From: a virus
Length of the DNA stretch: 27,567 nt
Direction: 5' to 3' (one strand)
Virus record (IMG/VR): IMGVR_UViG_3300013123_001016
Coordinates: 1 to 27,567 of that record
Of this stretch, positions 20,552 through 27,567 are shown in pieces (position 1 is the stretch's first letter; every line of letters begins with the position of its first letter). Position numbers and translations under genes: made by a program. The notes below the pieces were generated by a model, which ran no database searches, was not told the DNA's origin, and saw nothing but the letters and a program-made list of their open reading frames with translations.

Positions 20552-22528
20552 CTATTCCTGCTCCTCATCCCGTCCAAACGTCACACTGCAATGGCAATGC
20601 GCGTTATTCCCCGCGCCCCCGGCCGGATCACCGGGCCATTTCATCCCGTTCGAGAATCGCTCGCCGATTCCCACCGTCTGCCCGCTCATCCCCACATGGC
20701 TATCCCGGGGATCCTTGCTTCCGTGGTGCACCCATGTCTTCGTCCGCAACCCACCCTGTTTAGCGCCCTCTACCGATCCTAGGTTCGCCATCGCATTCAT
20801 CGTGCTGCTGGCGATCTCCCCCGCGCTGCTTGACCCGAGACGATCAAATAGATCCTTCAGCGCATCCAACACGGCCACCGCGCTCAGCGCCGCCGCCACC
20901 TGCTCCCGAGTCGATAGATTGATATTCTGCGCCGTCCGCTCCGCATAACCGGAGACGTAGGGTGTCATCCGGTCGGTATCTACCTCTATCTCCAGCGCAT
21001 CTGCGACGTGATTCGCCCACACGGTCGCTGTCGCCATGCACAGCCGGAACAGATCCTCTCCCAACTCCCGGTCCCACCGGTCACCGTCGATCCACACCGT
21101 CTCGATCCCCGCGCCCTCGCGCACCCGGCCCACCAGCGCCGCATGTTGCCGCCCGAAATATCGCCTCAGCACCTCGAGCCACTTCTCGACATGCCGCTCC
21201 CGCGTCTCCATCAGCGTCGGATCCACCAGCGCCTTCTCCCCAGCCTCCCCGAATACCGAATACCCAATACCTGATACCCGTTTCCCCGCCCCTTGCGATG
21301 GTGCACTATCCCGCGGCGAAGCCTGTCCCCCCACCAGCACATTCAACGGCGTCACGAGCGCATCAGCGTCCCCGCCCAGGCTCGGCAAATTGAAGCGTGC
21401 CCGCGCCTCGTTCGCCGTCATCCACGGCCGCCCGACCGCGCTCTGCATCGACTTCGTCTGCTCATCGAACGATCCCTGGAGCTTCTCAGCGATGTTGAAT
21501 TCCACATACACATCCCGCGCTTGCTCAAACTCCGGCAGGAGCTGGAGGGCGATCTCCTCCTCGATCATCGCCAGCCATGGTCCCAGGCAATCCTGGTACA
21601 GATCCTTATGTTGCTCCGTGATATTCGAGAAAGTGGCATGATCCAGGATGCCCACCATTGGCAAGGGGATGTGGTAGGCGCGTGCGCACTCCTCGCGCGT
21701 CAGTTTCCGTCCGCCCAGATACTCGCTCTCCTGCGCGTTGAAGCTGGCCTCTTTCCAGGTCATGCCCTCTTCCAGGATGGCGGTTTTCCCGCTGTTCGGC
21801 CCGCCGGCATACAGCACCTCGAACTCCGTCTTGAACCGTGTCCGCGCGTCTGCGCTCCATTCCGGCGCATCCGCTGGTCGCTGGATGATGCCGTTCATGC
21901 GCGCTGAATTCGCCCAGAAGTATTCCCGGTAATCCCCCATCGCCGCTTCTTCGGCCAGGATTCTCCGCAATGTCTCCAGCGGCGATAGCCCAAAGACCGG
22001 GTTCTCCGGGTTATAACCCGCATAGTGCACTACCTGGTCGGGCGCCAGATCCATCACCCGGCCGCCCACCGTCACCTGGTACAAGGTCGGCACCAGCCCA
22101 CCCGTCACCACCATGTATTGCGGCGGAATCCGCAGCAGCCCGAATGCCCCGCCCGCGCGCAGTTTCAGCCAGTATGCATTGAAATAGATCCCCAGGTCGC
22201 TCACCAGCGAGCTGATCAGTTTGTACCTGGTCACCTTATACTGCGGCGGCAGCGGTCGATTGAGCGTCTGTGCCAGCGGATGATCGCGCAGCCGTTGCCG
22301 ATCCGTCTCGCTCACCCGCCGGAAGACATGCAGCCCCAGTTGGGCGATATTGCGCGCCAGGAAATCAACGCAGGTACGCACATTCGGCTGTGTCCGGTAC
22401 AACGTGGCATAGTCGTAGTAAAATCGGTCGTAGAGTTGCATCGATCCATATCCGTAGCTGGTGCTCGGCGCCCACCCCGGATACAGATCCACCAACTCTC
22501 CGCCCAACGACTGCACAACTGCCATCAT
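20552..22528 (-). CDS. Portal protein fused to MuF-like head morphogenesis domain
   Basis: 658 aa. Residues 35-400 show the HK97-family portal: YRTQPNVRTCVDFLARNIAQLGLHVFRR, HPLAQTLNRP, LGIYFNAYWLK, VVHYAGYNPENPVFGLSPLETLRRILAEEAAMGDYREYFWANSARMNGII, REECARAYHIPLPMVG, FSNITEQHKDLYQDCLGPWLAMIEEEIALQLLPEFEQARDVYVEFNI. It forms the DNA entry ring. Residues about 430-658 form a second domain ending WVHHGSKDPRDSHVGMSGQTVGIGERFSNGMKWPGD, GNNAHCHCSV, the MuF/SPP1 gp7 signature. The two parts are joined at residues 416-427 by a heptamer-encoded RVSGIGYSVFGE. The ATG at 22528 overlaps the 36-aa gene stop as ATGA. Confidence 0.93.
   Translation of the reverse strand: MMAVVQSLGGELVDLYPGWAPSTSYGYGSMQLYDRFYYDYATLYRTQPNVRTCVDFLARNIAQLGLHVFRRVSETDRQRLRDHPLAQTLNRPLPPQYKVTRYKLISSLVSDLGIYFNAYWLKLRAGGAFGLLRIPPQYMVVTGGLVPTLYQVTVGGRVMDLAPDQVVHYAGYNPENPVFGLSPLETLRRILAEEAAMGDYREYFWANSARMNGIIQRPADAPEWSADARTRFKTEFEVLYAGGPNSGKTAILEEGMTWKEASFNAQESEYLGGRKLTREECARAYHIPLPMVGILDHATFSNITEQHKDLYQDCLGPWLAMIEEEIALQLLPEFEQARDVYVEFNIAEKLQGSFDEQTKSMQSAVGRPWMTANEARARFNLPSLGGDADALVTPLNVLVGGQASPRDSAPSQGAGKRVSGIGYSVFGEAGEKALVDPTLMETRERHVEKWLEVLRRYFGRQHAALVGRVREGAGIETVWIDGDRWDRELGEDLFRLCMATATVWANHVADALEIEVDTDRMTPYVSGYAERTAQNINLSTREQVAAALSAVAVLDALKDLFDRLGSSSAGEIASSTMNAMANLGSVEGAKQGGLRTKTWVHHGSKDPRDSHVGMSGQTVGIGERFSNGMKWPGDPAGGAGNNAHCHCSVTFGRDEEQE
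21248..21284. repeat. Heptamer tract inside portal gene linker
   Basis: Coding-strand units GGGTATC, AGGTATT, GGGTATT and CGGTATT. No TTAG step, so the frame stays open through the portal/MuF linker. Confidence 0.9.
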
Positions 22529-22634
22529 CCCACTCTCTCATCCTGCTGTTGGGGTAGTATGTCCATGCTGGAGCACTTCCCACACTCACTGATGGTGAGA
22601 TGCTTCAAATTGCACACCTTACTCAGGCTCGCCA

Positions 22635-22635
<1 letters not shown>
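22525..22635 (-). CDS. Short 36-aa Cys-containing protein
   Basis: 36 aa, unrecognised. It starts MASLSKVCNLKHL and contains C8, then C18 and C21 (ECGKC), so a zinc knuckle is possible. The ATG at 22635 overlaps the exonuclease stop (TAATG) and is preceded by AGGAGGTGA at 4 nt spacing, the strongest ribosome site in the window. Its TGA overlaps the portal start as ATGA (22528-22525). The exact tiling between two genes and the ribosome site argue that it is real. It may also serve as a translational coupler for the portal gene. It could be a product with no function of its own. Confidence 0.7.
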
Positions 22636-23177
<542 letters not shown>

Positions 23178-23393
23178 TCACCCCATCACCTGGATAAAAT
23201 CGACATTGCTCACGTCGATTACGATCTCGCCACCCACTGGTGCTATCTCACCCTTTCCCTTCAGTAACTCTGCGTTCCGCAGCACCAGGTAATTGCCCGT
23301 CCGCGCCCACAATACCCCTCGGAATGCCCGATCCGTCCGGGTATTGACGATTACCTGTCGCAAACATGGATACCGCGGCGCAAATAATCGCAT
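23178..23393 (-). CDS. Small Sm-like phage protein
   Basis: 71 aa from ATG 23393, just after the tract at 23414-23437; GGAG lies about 11 nt upstream. The open frame continues upstream, but those codons are low-complexity and repeat-derived. VIVNTRTDRAFRGVLWARTGNYLVLRNAELLKGKGEIAPVGGEIVIDVSNVDFIQVM has the five-strand look of an LSm/Sm fold (a G-x-L-W strand, a YLVL strand, and a closing V..VDFIQV strand). Similar small proteins lie next to the terminase in other siphoviruses. The function is unknown, and the Sm-like call is by eye. Confidence 0.7.
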   Translation of the reverse strand: MRLFAPRYPCLRQVIVNTRTDRAFRGVLWARTGNYLVLRNAELLKGKGEIAPVGGEIVIDVSNVDFIQVMG

Positions 23394-23413
23394 TATCTTT
23401 TCTGCTCCACCAT

Positions 23414-23437
23414 CGATCCCTAATCCCCAATCCCCTA
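23414..23437. repeat. Heptamer tract, junction 23393/23435
   Basis: Units CGATCCC, TAATCCC and CAATCCC sit directly after the terminase stop. This is the rightmost tract; none was seen from 23.44 to 27.57 kb. Confidence 0.88.
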
Positions 23438-25063
23438 CACCACTTCCAGTCCGCGATCCTCGTATACCGACCGTTTCCGCTGCCCCACCCCGGCCGCCAG
23501 CGCATCGCAACGCGCCTCCCAGCTCAGGCATCCCGCCATGGCCAGGTCGATCTTGTGCGGACTGTCCGGCCGCTCTTTGTAGATCACCCACAGCGGTGTC
23601 CCCTGCTCATCCCGCAAATTCAAGGTCTTCCGCACCGCGTTTCCGATATGCCGTGCGAACGCCTTGCTCCCGTCGTGGCTCAGCTCGCCCGTCTGGATTG
23701 CCCCGTGGTAGCTGCGCAGCGCGTAGGCCATCTGCTTCGACCGGTTGGTCCACCACTCGAGCACCCTGGTGTCTCCATACATCCCGGCCCAGCGCGCGAC
23801 GAACGTCTCCCAGTATGGCGGATCGCAATACATCCGCCACACGTCCCAGCGCCGGAATGCCTCGGCGACCGCCTCATCCACCTGGGCGACGGGCACCTCC
23901 CACTGCTCGATGTTCCCCGGATGCTCCCACGTCCCCACAACCCACTGGTAACCGGTTGCCACATGGGTGGCCACCAGACCCGTGGCATCGTGATAGCGCG
24001 ATCCATCGAACCCCAGCGTGATCAGCTCCCGGTCGGGTACCCCCAGCAGGAACTCGGTTGTCACCAGCGCCTTCCAGCGCTCCGCATCGAAGGCCCGCTC
24101 CGAGGATCGCACGACCCGGTTCAGCCATACCCGTTCCAGATACGACCGGTCGGCCGTCGGATCCCCCCACTGCTGCACGATCCCGTCAATATCGCTCCAC
24201 TCCGCCACCGGCCCGGACGCCTCGATCACCGCCGCCCGCAGCCCCTCCGGCGTGCTCAGGTCATGCTGATCGGATGCCTGCCGATGGAAGAAAAACAACC
24301 GGCTGTCGGCGATCTTCCCGTCGGCTACTTGCCTGGCGTAGTCCATCGTATCCTCGGCCACACTCCCCTCGCCCGGGCTCGGCGCCGTCGTCGTCTCCAA
24401 TGACCAGGCGTCCGCCCCCCGGCGTTTGGGGATATTAGCGAGCATCGTTCGATGTGCCTCTTTGAGCTTCGGCAAGGTGAACCGGTGCGTTTCATCGAAA
24501 TGCTGGAACGTCGTGCGTGCGCCATCCCGAGGATTCGGCGAAGTGGCCAACGGCACCGCCTTCCCGTCCCCGCCGGCACGCATAATGCGTTCCAGCCCAA
24601 TGTCGAAGTCGTCGGCGATCTGGCTATAACCCAGGATCACCCGCAGCGCCCCGTATGCCAGCTCCTCTGACTGTTCCTCCGTGTATGCAACCATCGCGAT
24701 GTACGGGTCGGTCACCCCCACGCCCACCGGCTGTCCCCGCGCGTCGAACCCGTCGCAGCGCACCGGCCCATCAGGGTGCAACTCCACGGCTGCAATCCAC
24801 GCCGCGAACTCCGTCTTGGCGGACCCTTTCCGGAGCGAGACCGCCACCCGCTTGAACCGCCGGCGTCCTTCCTGCGGATGCCTCGGCGGGAACACCTCGT
24901 ACATCCGATAGATCAGGCCGCGCTTCTCGGCATCCAGTCTGGCCGGCTCCCCGCGCAGGTCCCCCGGCCCGAAGGTGAGATAGTCCTCGATGAACGCGCA
25001 CACCTGCGGCCCCAGGGTTGGCCATGGCGTCGCCTCCAATGCCGGCACCATCAGCACGCTCAT
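23435..25063 (-). CDS. terL: Terminase large subunit
   Basis: 542 aa DNA-packaging motor. The ATPase part has a Walker A-like RVAVSLRKGSAKTEFAAW (72-89), a Walker B/DE site at QHFDETHRF (D190, E191), and a probable coupling segment SLETTTAPSPGEGS. The nuclease part has D353 in ITLGFDGSRYHDATG, D414 in YCDPPYW and D506 in KIDLAMAGCLSWEA, the three acidic residues of the RNase H-like fold. Full length compared with the family, and the ATG at 25063 overlaps the small subunit stop (ATGA). It docks on the portal encoded downstream. Confidence 0.96.
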   Translation of the reverse strand: MSVLMVPALEATPWPTLGPQVCAFIEDYLTFGPGDLRGEPARLDAEKRGLIYRMYEVFPPRHPQEGRRRFKRVAVSLRKGSAKTEFAAWIAAVELHPDGPVRCDGFDARGQPVGVGVTDPYIAMVAYTEEQSEELAYGALRVILGYSQIADDFDIGLERIMRAGGDGKAVPLATSPNPRDGARTTFQHFDETHRFTLPKLKEAHRTMLANIPKRRGADAWSLETTTAPSPGEGSVAEDTMDYARQVADGKIADSRLFFFHRQASDQHDLSTPEGLRAAVIEASGPVAEWSDIDGIVQQWGDPTADRSYLERVWLNRVVRSSERAFDAERWKALVTTEFLLGVPDRELITLGFDGSRYHDATGLVATHVATGYQWVVGTWEHPGNIEQWEVPVAQVDEAVAEAFRRWDVWRMYCDPPYWETFVARWAGMYGDTRVLEWWTNRSKQMAYALRSYHGAIQTGELSHDGSKAFARHIGNAVRKTLNLRDEQGTPLWVIYKERPDSPHKIDLAMAGCLSWEARCDALAAGVGQRKRSVYEDRGLEVV

Positions 25064-25518
25064 CCCGTACCCCCCACCACGCGCAGCGCCTTCCTGGGAT
25101 CATCGATCGGCTCTGCTGGCTCCCGACGTTTGCGTTGCCTCCGGGTGGCTGCCTCCTCGACCCGCTCGACCTCCCACTGGAGGCGCCGGCGGTCCACAGG
25201 CGTCAGCCCGAAGCACTGGCGCTGGAGCCTGATCTCCGCCGCCAACTCCTTGCTCGGCTCCGACCAGAACTCGTCGATCAGCTCGGCCAGCACGAACAGC
25301 CCGTGGATGTCCACCTGCAAGAATTCGCCAGCCATTGGCGACGACCAGATGTCCCGCCACCACGCACGAGTCAGCGCCTGCCAGTCCGGTTTGCCCTCCT
25401 CCCGTCTGGGCAGACGAGGCGCGCGTTGCCGTGGCTCCTCCGCCTCCAACACCGCCCGCGTCGAAGCAACATTTCGCCGCCTGCGGATTGCTGGGTCTTT
25501 CGGCATCGGCCCCGGCAT
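25060..25518 (-). CDS. terS: Terminase small subunit
   Basis: 152 aa from ATG 25518, chosen because GGAGG lies 7 nt upstream (an in-frame GTG is at 25524). MPGPMPKDPAIRRRRN is the common Pro/Lys/Arg start of P27-type and actinophage small subunits. The middle (PDWQALTRAWWRDIWSSPMAGEFLQVDIHGLFVLAELIDEFWS) is the helical DNA-recognition region, and the tail is charged (QWEVERVEEAATRRQRKRRE). It would bind the packaging site and regulate the large subunit. It is coupled by a 4-nt overlap to that gene. Confidence 0.85.
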   Translation of the reverse strand: MPGPMPKDPAIRRRRNVASTRAVLEAEEPRQRAPRLPRREEGKPDWQALTRAWWRDIWSSPMAGEFLQVDIHGLFVLAELIDEFWSEPSKELAAEIRLQRQCFGLTPVDRRRLQWEVERVEEAATRRQRKRREPAEPIDDPRKALRVVGGTG

Positions 25519-25600
25519 CACCACCCCTCCAATTCGTACACAGAAAAATCAGATGCCCGCACGGTCTTACGGCTTCTCTGACGCCGCGATTTTGACGCCT

Positions 25601-25924
25601 TTACCCTCTGGATTTCTCAAATCGTGTCACGCGGCCGTGACATGATTTGCACAATGATTGCAAGTTCTCCCACTCATCAGAGCCACCAAACACCTTTGCC
25701 TGTCGATGATGAACCTCTGTTGCAATAGATCCGCACAGCTCACAGATAGGATGCTCCATGAGAAACTCTGATCGGATGCACTGCCAGTCCGCGTCATATC
25801 CACGCTCAAAAGCCGATCCTCGCTTGCGATCCAACATCACAGCATGATCATGACATCTGCCGCGATAGACAGCGACCGCCGGACATCCAGGCACAGCACA
25901 TGGACTAACTGTTCTCCGTCCCAT
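25601..25924 (-). CDS. HNH endonuclease
   Basis: 107 aa. RPC-like N-terminal zinc knuckle C9-x4-C14 with C24 and H27, then the HNH core: CELCG (C61, C64), EVHHRQA (H72, H73), GGSDEWENLQSLCKSCH (N87, C92, C95, H96). This is the short phage HNH that in several siphoviruses works with the terminase and is needed for packaging. It ends 76 bp upstream of the terminase small subunit start and shares a 20-bp overlap with the previous gene. More AT-rich than the terminase genes. No group I intron was seen around it, so it is not a homing enzyme by context. Confidence 0.92.
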   Translation of the reverse strand: MGRRTVSPCAVPGCPAVAVYRGRCHDHAVMLDRKRGSAFERGYDADWQCIRSEFLMEHPICELCGSIATEVHHRQAKVFGGSDEWENLQSLCKSCHGRVTRFEKSRG

Positions 25925-26111
25925 TCAACTCTTGATCCGGTTCACGATTGAGGGTCGCTTCCTCACGGGGCATCGCCAGGAGATCCTCATCTGGGGCCCG
26001 TAGCAACTCGTCAGCTTCTCGTCGCGCCCTGGCTGCTCGCTTTCGGCACGGACATGCCAGCCCTCGATACACCTGCCCGCAGACTCGACATACTCGCTTC
26101 ATTGCGCTCAT
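25905..26111 (-). CDS. Small zinc-ribbon protein
   Basis: 68 aa of unknown function. MKRVCRVCGQVYRGLACPC has C8, C11, C20 and C22, a compact zinc site, followed by a charged helical region (KRAARARREADELLRA) and an acidic tail. The ATG at 26111 overlaps the SH3b gene stop as ATGA; a second ATG at 26102 is possible. Its short length and zinc site fit small phage DNA-binding or regulatory proteins. It ends within the start of the HNH gene, overlapping it by 20 nt. Function is not inferred. Confidence 0.75.
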   Translation of the reverse strand: MSAMKRVCRVCGQVYRGLACPCRKRAARARREADELLRAPDEDLLAMPREEATLNREPDQELNGTENS

Positions 26112-26488
26112 CTCAGCCAGTCACCATGCGCCCAGCCCCACAACGCATCGACTCGTATCAGCCGCCACTTCCCGCGTATCCCCCAGACGTTCACTGTCTT
26201 GCCCTTGATCAGCGCACCCTTGATTACCCCAGATGTGCCCGGCCGATCTCGCACGTTCAATACATCTGTCGTTGTCGCCATACCCACGGGGAGGGGGATA
26301 TTGAGGGCTGTCGCAATCGCCAAATCTCGATCTGTCGCGCCTGTCTGCCAGGCACCAGCCTCGACCTCAGCCAGTGTTACATCCGGCACCGCGGCCAACA
26401 CCGACAGCCATTCCTCGATCGCGTACCTACCAGCCCCGATAGATGTACTTGCCTCCGCCGTCGGCATCACCTCGAAACCCGCCTGCAC
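26108..26488 (-). CDS. SH3b-domain protein
   Basis: 126 aa. Residues 70-125 (TTDVLNVRDRPGTSGVIKGALIKGKTVNVWGIRGKWRLIRVDALWGWAHGDWLR) are a clear bacterial SH3 type 3 domain with the LNVRxxPG and W.WAH..WL motifs, which bind cell-wall peptides. Residues 1-66 are helical and unrecognised. There is no catalytic amidase or glycosidase domain. The start is GTG at 26488 (weak G-run upstream); ATG 26467 is the alternative. It overlaps the holin-like gene by 62 nt. The pairing suggests a lysis or wall-binding role, perhaps targeting an endolysin that lies outside the window. Confidence 0.85.
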   Translation of the reverse strand: MQAGFEVMPTAEASTSIGAGRYAIEEWLSVLAAVPDVTLAEVEAGAWQTGATDRDLAIATALNIPLPVGMATTTDVLNVRDRPGTSGVIKGALIKGKTVNVWGIRGKWRLIRVDALWGWAHGDWLR

Positions 26489-26771
26489 GACCCCCCGACG
26501 TGGGCAAAGCCGTGAAAACCTGATTGATCAAATTCGTGCCTGCGCCTACTGCGACGCATGTCAGTACACGGCCGATTAACTCAGCGGAGATCAAAGCGCC
26601 AAAGATGTTCACGCCGGCGAACCAGGCCATCAGGCCGCCGGTGACGCACGCCACATAGATCATCCACCAGAGATCAGCCGAGGGGAACCGTTTCTGAATC
26701 GGCTGCGCCAGCAGATCCAGAAACGCCTTGTTGAACGTTGCGAGGAGCATAGCCAAAGCCAAACCGTCCAT
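26427..26771 (-). CDS. Holin-like small membrane protein
   Basis: 114 aa. Hydrophobic segments are near 3-20, 34-54 (WWMIYVACVTGGLMAWFAGV) and 64-85 (IGRVLTCVAVGAGTNLINQVF), so two or three membrane helices, followed by a Gly-rich polar tail. This fits a class of phage membrane proteins that includes holins. The ATG at 26771 has GGAGG 4 nt upstream. It is followed by the SH3b gene. Holin function is inferred from size, topology and neighbour; a head or other membrane role is possible. Confidence 0.7.
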   Translation of the reverse strand: MDGLALAMLLATFNKAFLDLLAQPIQKRFPSADLWWMIYVACVTGGLMAWFAGVNIFGALISAELIGRVLTCVAVGAGTNLINQVFTALPTSGGRAGGFRGDADGGGKYIYRGW

Positions 26772-26798
26772 GTGACCTCCAGGTTCTTAAACGACAAC

Positions 26799-26863
26799 GG
26801 CCCGCACCTGGGCGGGTCTTTCGACCGAGCCAGATACGGGCCGCGCCTCGTGCGGGTACGAGG
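26799..26863. other. Two hairpins in a gene-poor gap
   Basis: Hairpin 1 (26799-26818): CCCGC and GCGGG arms around a 6-nt loop, with weak extra pairs. Hairpin 2 (26846-26863): CCTCGT and ACGAGG arms around GCGGGT, followed by a run of Gs. Neither has a clear U tract on the - strand. They lie between the 39-aa ORF and the holin-like gene. Confidence 0.5.
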
Positions 26864-26879
26864 GGGGGCGACTATACGC

Positions 26880-26999
26880 TTAGAGTTGGTACTTGCGTTC
26901 CAGCCACCGGCACACGAACCGTAGTGTACGGACAATCACCATAATGAGTGCCCGCACATCCGTGTCAACGTCCACATCGAGTTCGACCGGCGTCTGCAT
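26880..26999 (-). CDS. Small 39-aa ORF
   Basis: 39 aa: acidic start (MQTPVELDVDVDTDVR), then a hydrophobic/basic stretch ALIMVIVRTLRFVCRWLERKY. Unrecognised. The ATG at 26999 is preceded by AGGATAGGGAT, a possible ribosome site. The hydrophobic stretch is too short and basic for a firm membrane call. It sits in a gap between the holin-like gene and the rightmost gene and could be a small lysis or regulatory protein, or a chance ORF. Confidence 0.4.
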   Translation of the reverse strand: MQTPVELDVDVDTDVRALIMVIVRTLRFVCRWLERKYQL

Positions 27000-27051
27000 A
27001 TCCCTATCCTACTACACCGCGCAAAGATACACAAGCCCTCAATTTTCCCTG

Positions 27052-27567
27052 TTAGAATGCGATCTCATCCTCAGTCTTCGGATCGTCCGATTCCAGATTC
27101 AGCCCCATCTGGCTATCGACCAACTGGCGCATGGCGTCACCGATGTCTTCTGTCACCATCATGGTCCAATCGTTCTGCGCAGCGCACCGTAATGCCGCTT
27201 TCATCGCGCCCGCGCGACTCAAACCGCGCTCGATCCCAAATACATGGGACCAACCACCACCCCGACCGAACTGCGGCTTAAGCTCAACTTCATTCGGTAT
27301 GACGAGGACCAACCTGCGCTCGAAGCATTCGACCACCTGATAGGTAGGGCCAGTGTAGTAACGGGGACGGCGACCACATCTCTCCAGTGCCTCATCCACC
27401 TGTTGATGCACGACGCGCTTGACTTCGTCGAGCAGCGCGTTGACGGTGGCCTGCTCATCCTCCTCCTCATTGACTTGCGCTGTTAGAGTGAGTGAGGGTC
27501 TGACATTGTTGTATTCGGGCAGAGAAACGGTTTCCTGCCAGCCGACAGTGACCTGGGTGATATTCAT
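27052..27567 (-). CDS. Unrecognised phage protein at the right edge
   Basis: 171 aa, not recognised. VTVGWQETVSLPEYNNVRPSLTLTAQVNEEEDEQATVNALLDEVKRVVHQQVDEALERCG reads as a beta start followed by an acidic helix, then a beta-rich middle and a closing helix with ALRCAAQNDW. The ATG is the last base of the window (27567), so the ribosome site is not visible and the gene may be longer. It is the first gene transcribed in the window. The acidic C terminus (LESDDPKTEDEIAF) recalls phage single-stranded DNA-binding proteins, but that is only a weak guess. Confidence 0.6.
   Translation of the reverse strand: MNITQVTVGWQETVSLPEYNNVRPSLTLTAQVNEEEDEQATVNALLDEVKRVVHQQVDEALERCGRRPRYYTGPTYQVVECFERRLVLVIPNEVELKPQFGRGGGWSHVFGIERGLSRAGAMKAALRCAAQNDWTMMVTEDIGDAMRQLVDSQMGLNLESDDPKTEDEIAF

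Noticed and set aside
23178-23591. Long form (137 aa) of the Sm-like gene
   Set aside because: The first 66 codons run through the terminase 3' end and a heptamer tract; start at 23393 is preferred.
26660-26935. 91-codon - strand open frame
   Set aside because: Overlaps the holin-like gene in another frame and crosses the hairpin region; no recognisable motif.
27000-27051. Promoter upstream of the 39-aa ORF (TTGTGT, 17 bp, TAGGAT)
   Set aside because: Both boxes are weak matches, and the second coincides with the possible ribosome site.

Overview
The window looks like most of the structural half of a temperate, tailed (siphovirus-type, HK97-like) phage or integrated prophage from a GC-rich bacterium. 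The host is probably a member of Chloroflexota. That is an inference: it rests on the high GC, the many host-style short tandem repeats, and an effector-associated-domain-like protein of the kind common in Chloroflexota and Cyanobacteria. No rRNA, tRNA, CRISPR array or housekeeping gene was seen.

Layout: a tyrosine recombinase lies at the left edge on the + strand (1-1011). Everything else is on the - strand and reads right to left as one long late operon. In transcription order: an unrecognised protein (27567-27052), a 39-aa ORF, a holin-like membrane protein, an SH3b protein, a small zinc-ribbon protein, an HNH endonuclease, small and large terminase subunits, a 71-aa Sm-like protein, a DEDD-type exonuclease, a hidden 36-aa gene, a portal fused to a MuF-like domain, prohead protease, major capsid protein, a five-gene sugar-modification cassette (double glycosyltransferase, short UDP-sugar-dehydrogenase-like protein, three methyltransferases), two small phage proteins, head-tail adaptor, stopper, gp10-like protein, tail terminator, tail tube, two tail assembly chaperone frames joined by a -1 frameshift site (C CCC CCA), tape measure protein, distal tail protein, two or three tail/receptor proteins, a large LamG-hub fusion, and finally a membrane-anchored coiled-coil protein with an EAD-like domain that converges on the integrase.

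The most unusual feature is repeat invasion. Between about 5.4 and 23.5 kb, every gene junction longer than about 20 bp is filled with short repeats. Most are heptamers of the form GGGATTA/GGTATTA on the coding strand, lying between the stop codon of one gene and the ribosome binding site of the next. Other junctions hold 8-mer, palindromic or dispersed repeats. Related repeats also sit inside genes, always in an open frame: portal, tail chaperone, capsid, dehydrogenase-like protein, glycosyltransferase, protease, ORF213 and integrase. The two coding copies of the GGGATTA family lack the TTAG variant that would create stops, while all twelve junction tracts contain a TAG. Some tracts supply stop codons and Shine-Dalgarno-like Gs.

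Other points of interest are 19 tryptophans at an exact 11-residue period in the tape measure protein, a terminal EAD-like accessory gene that could act in host-phage conflict, and a sugar-modification cassette inserted between the capsid and connector genes.
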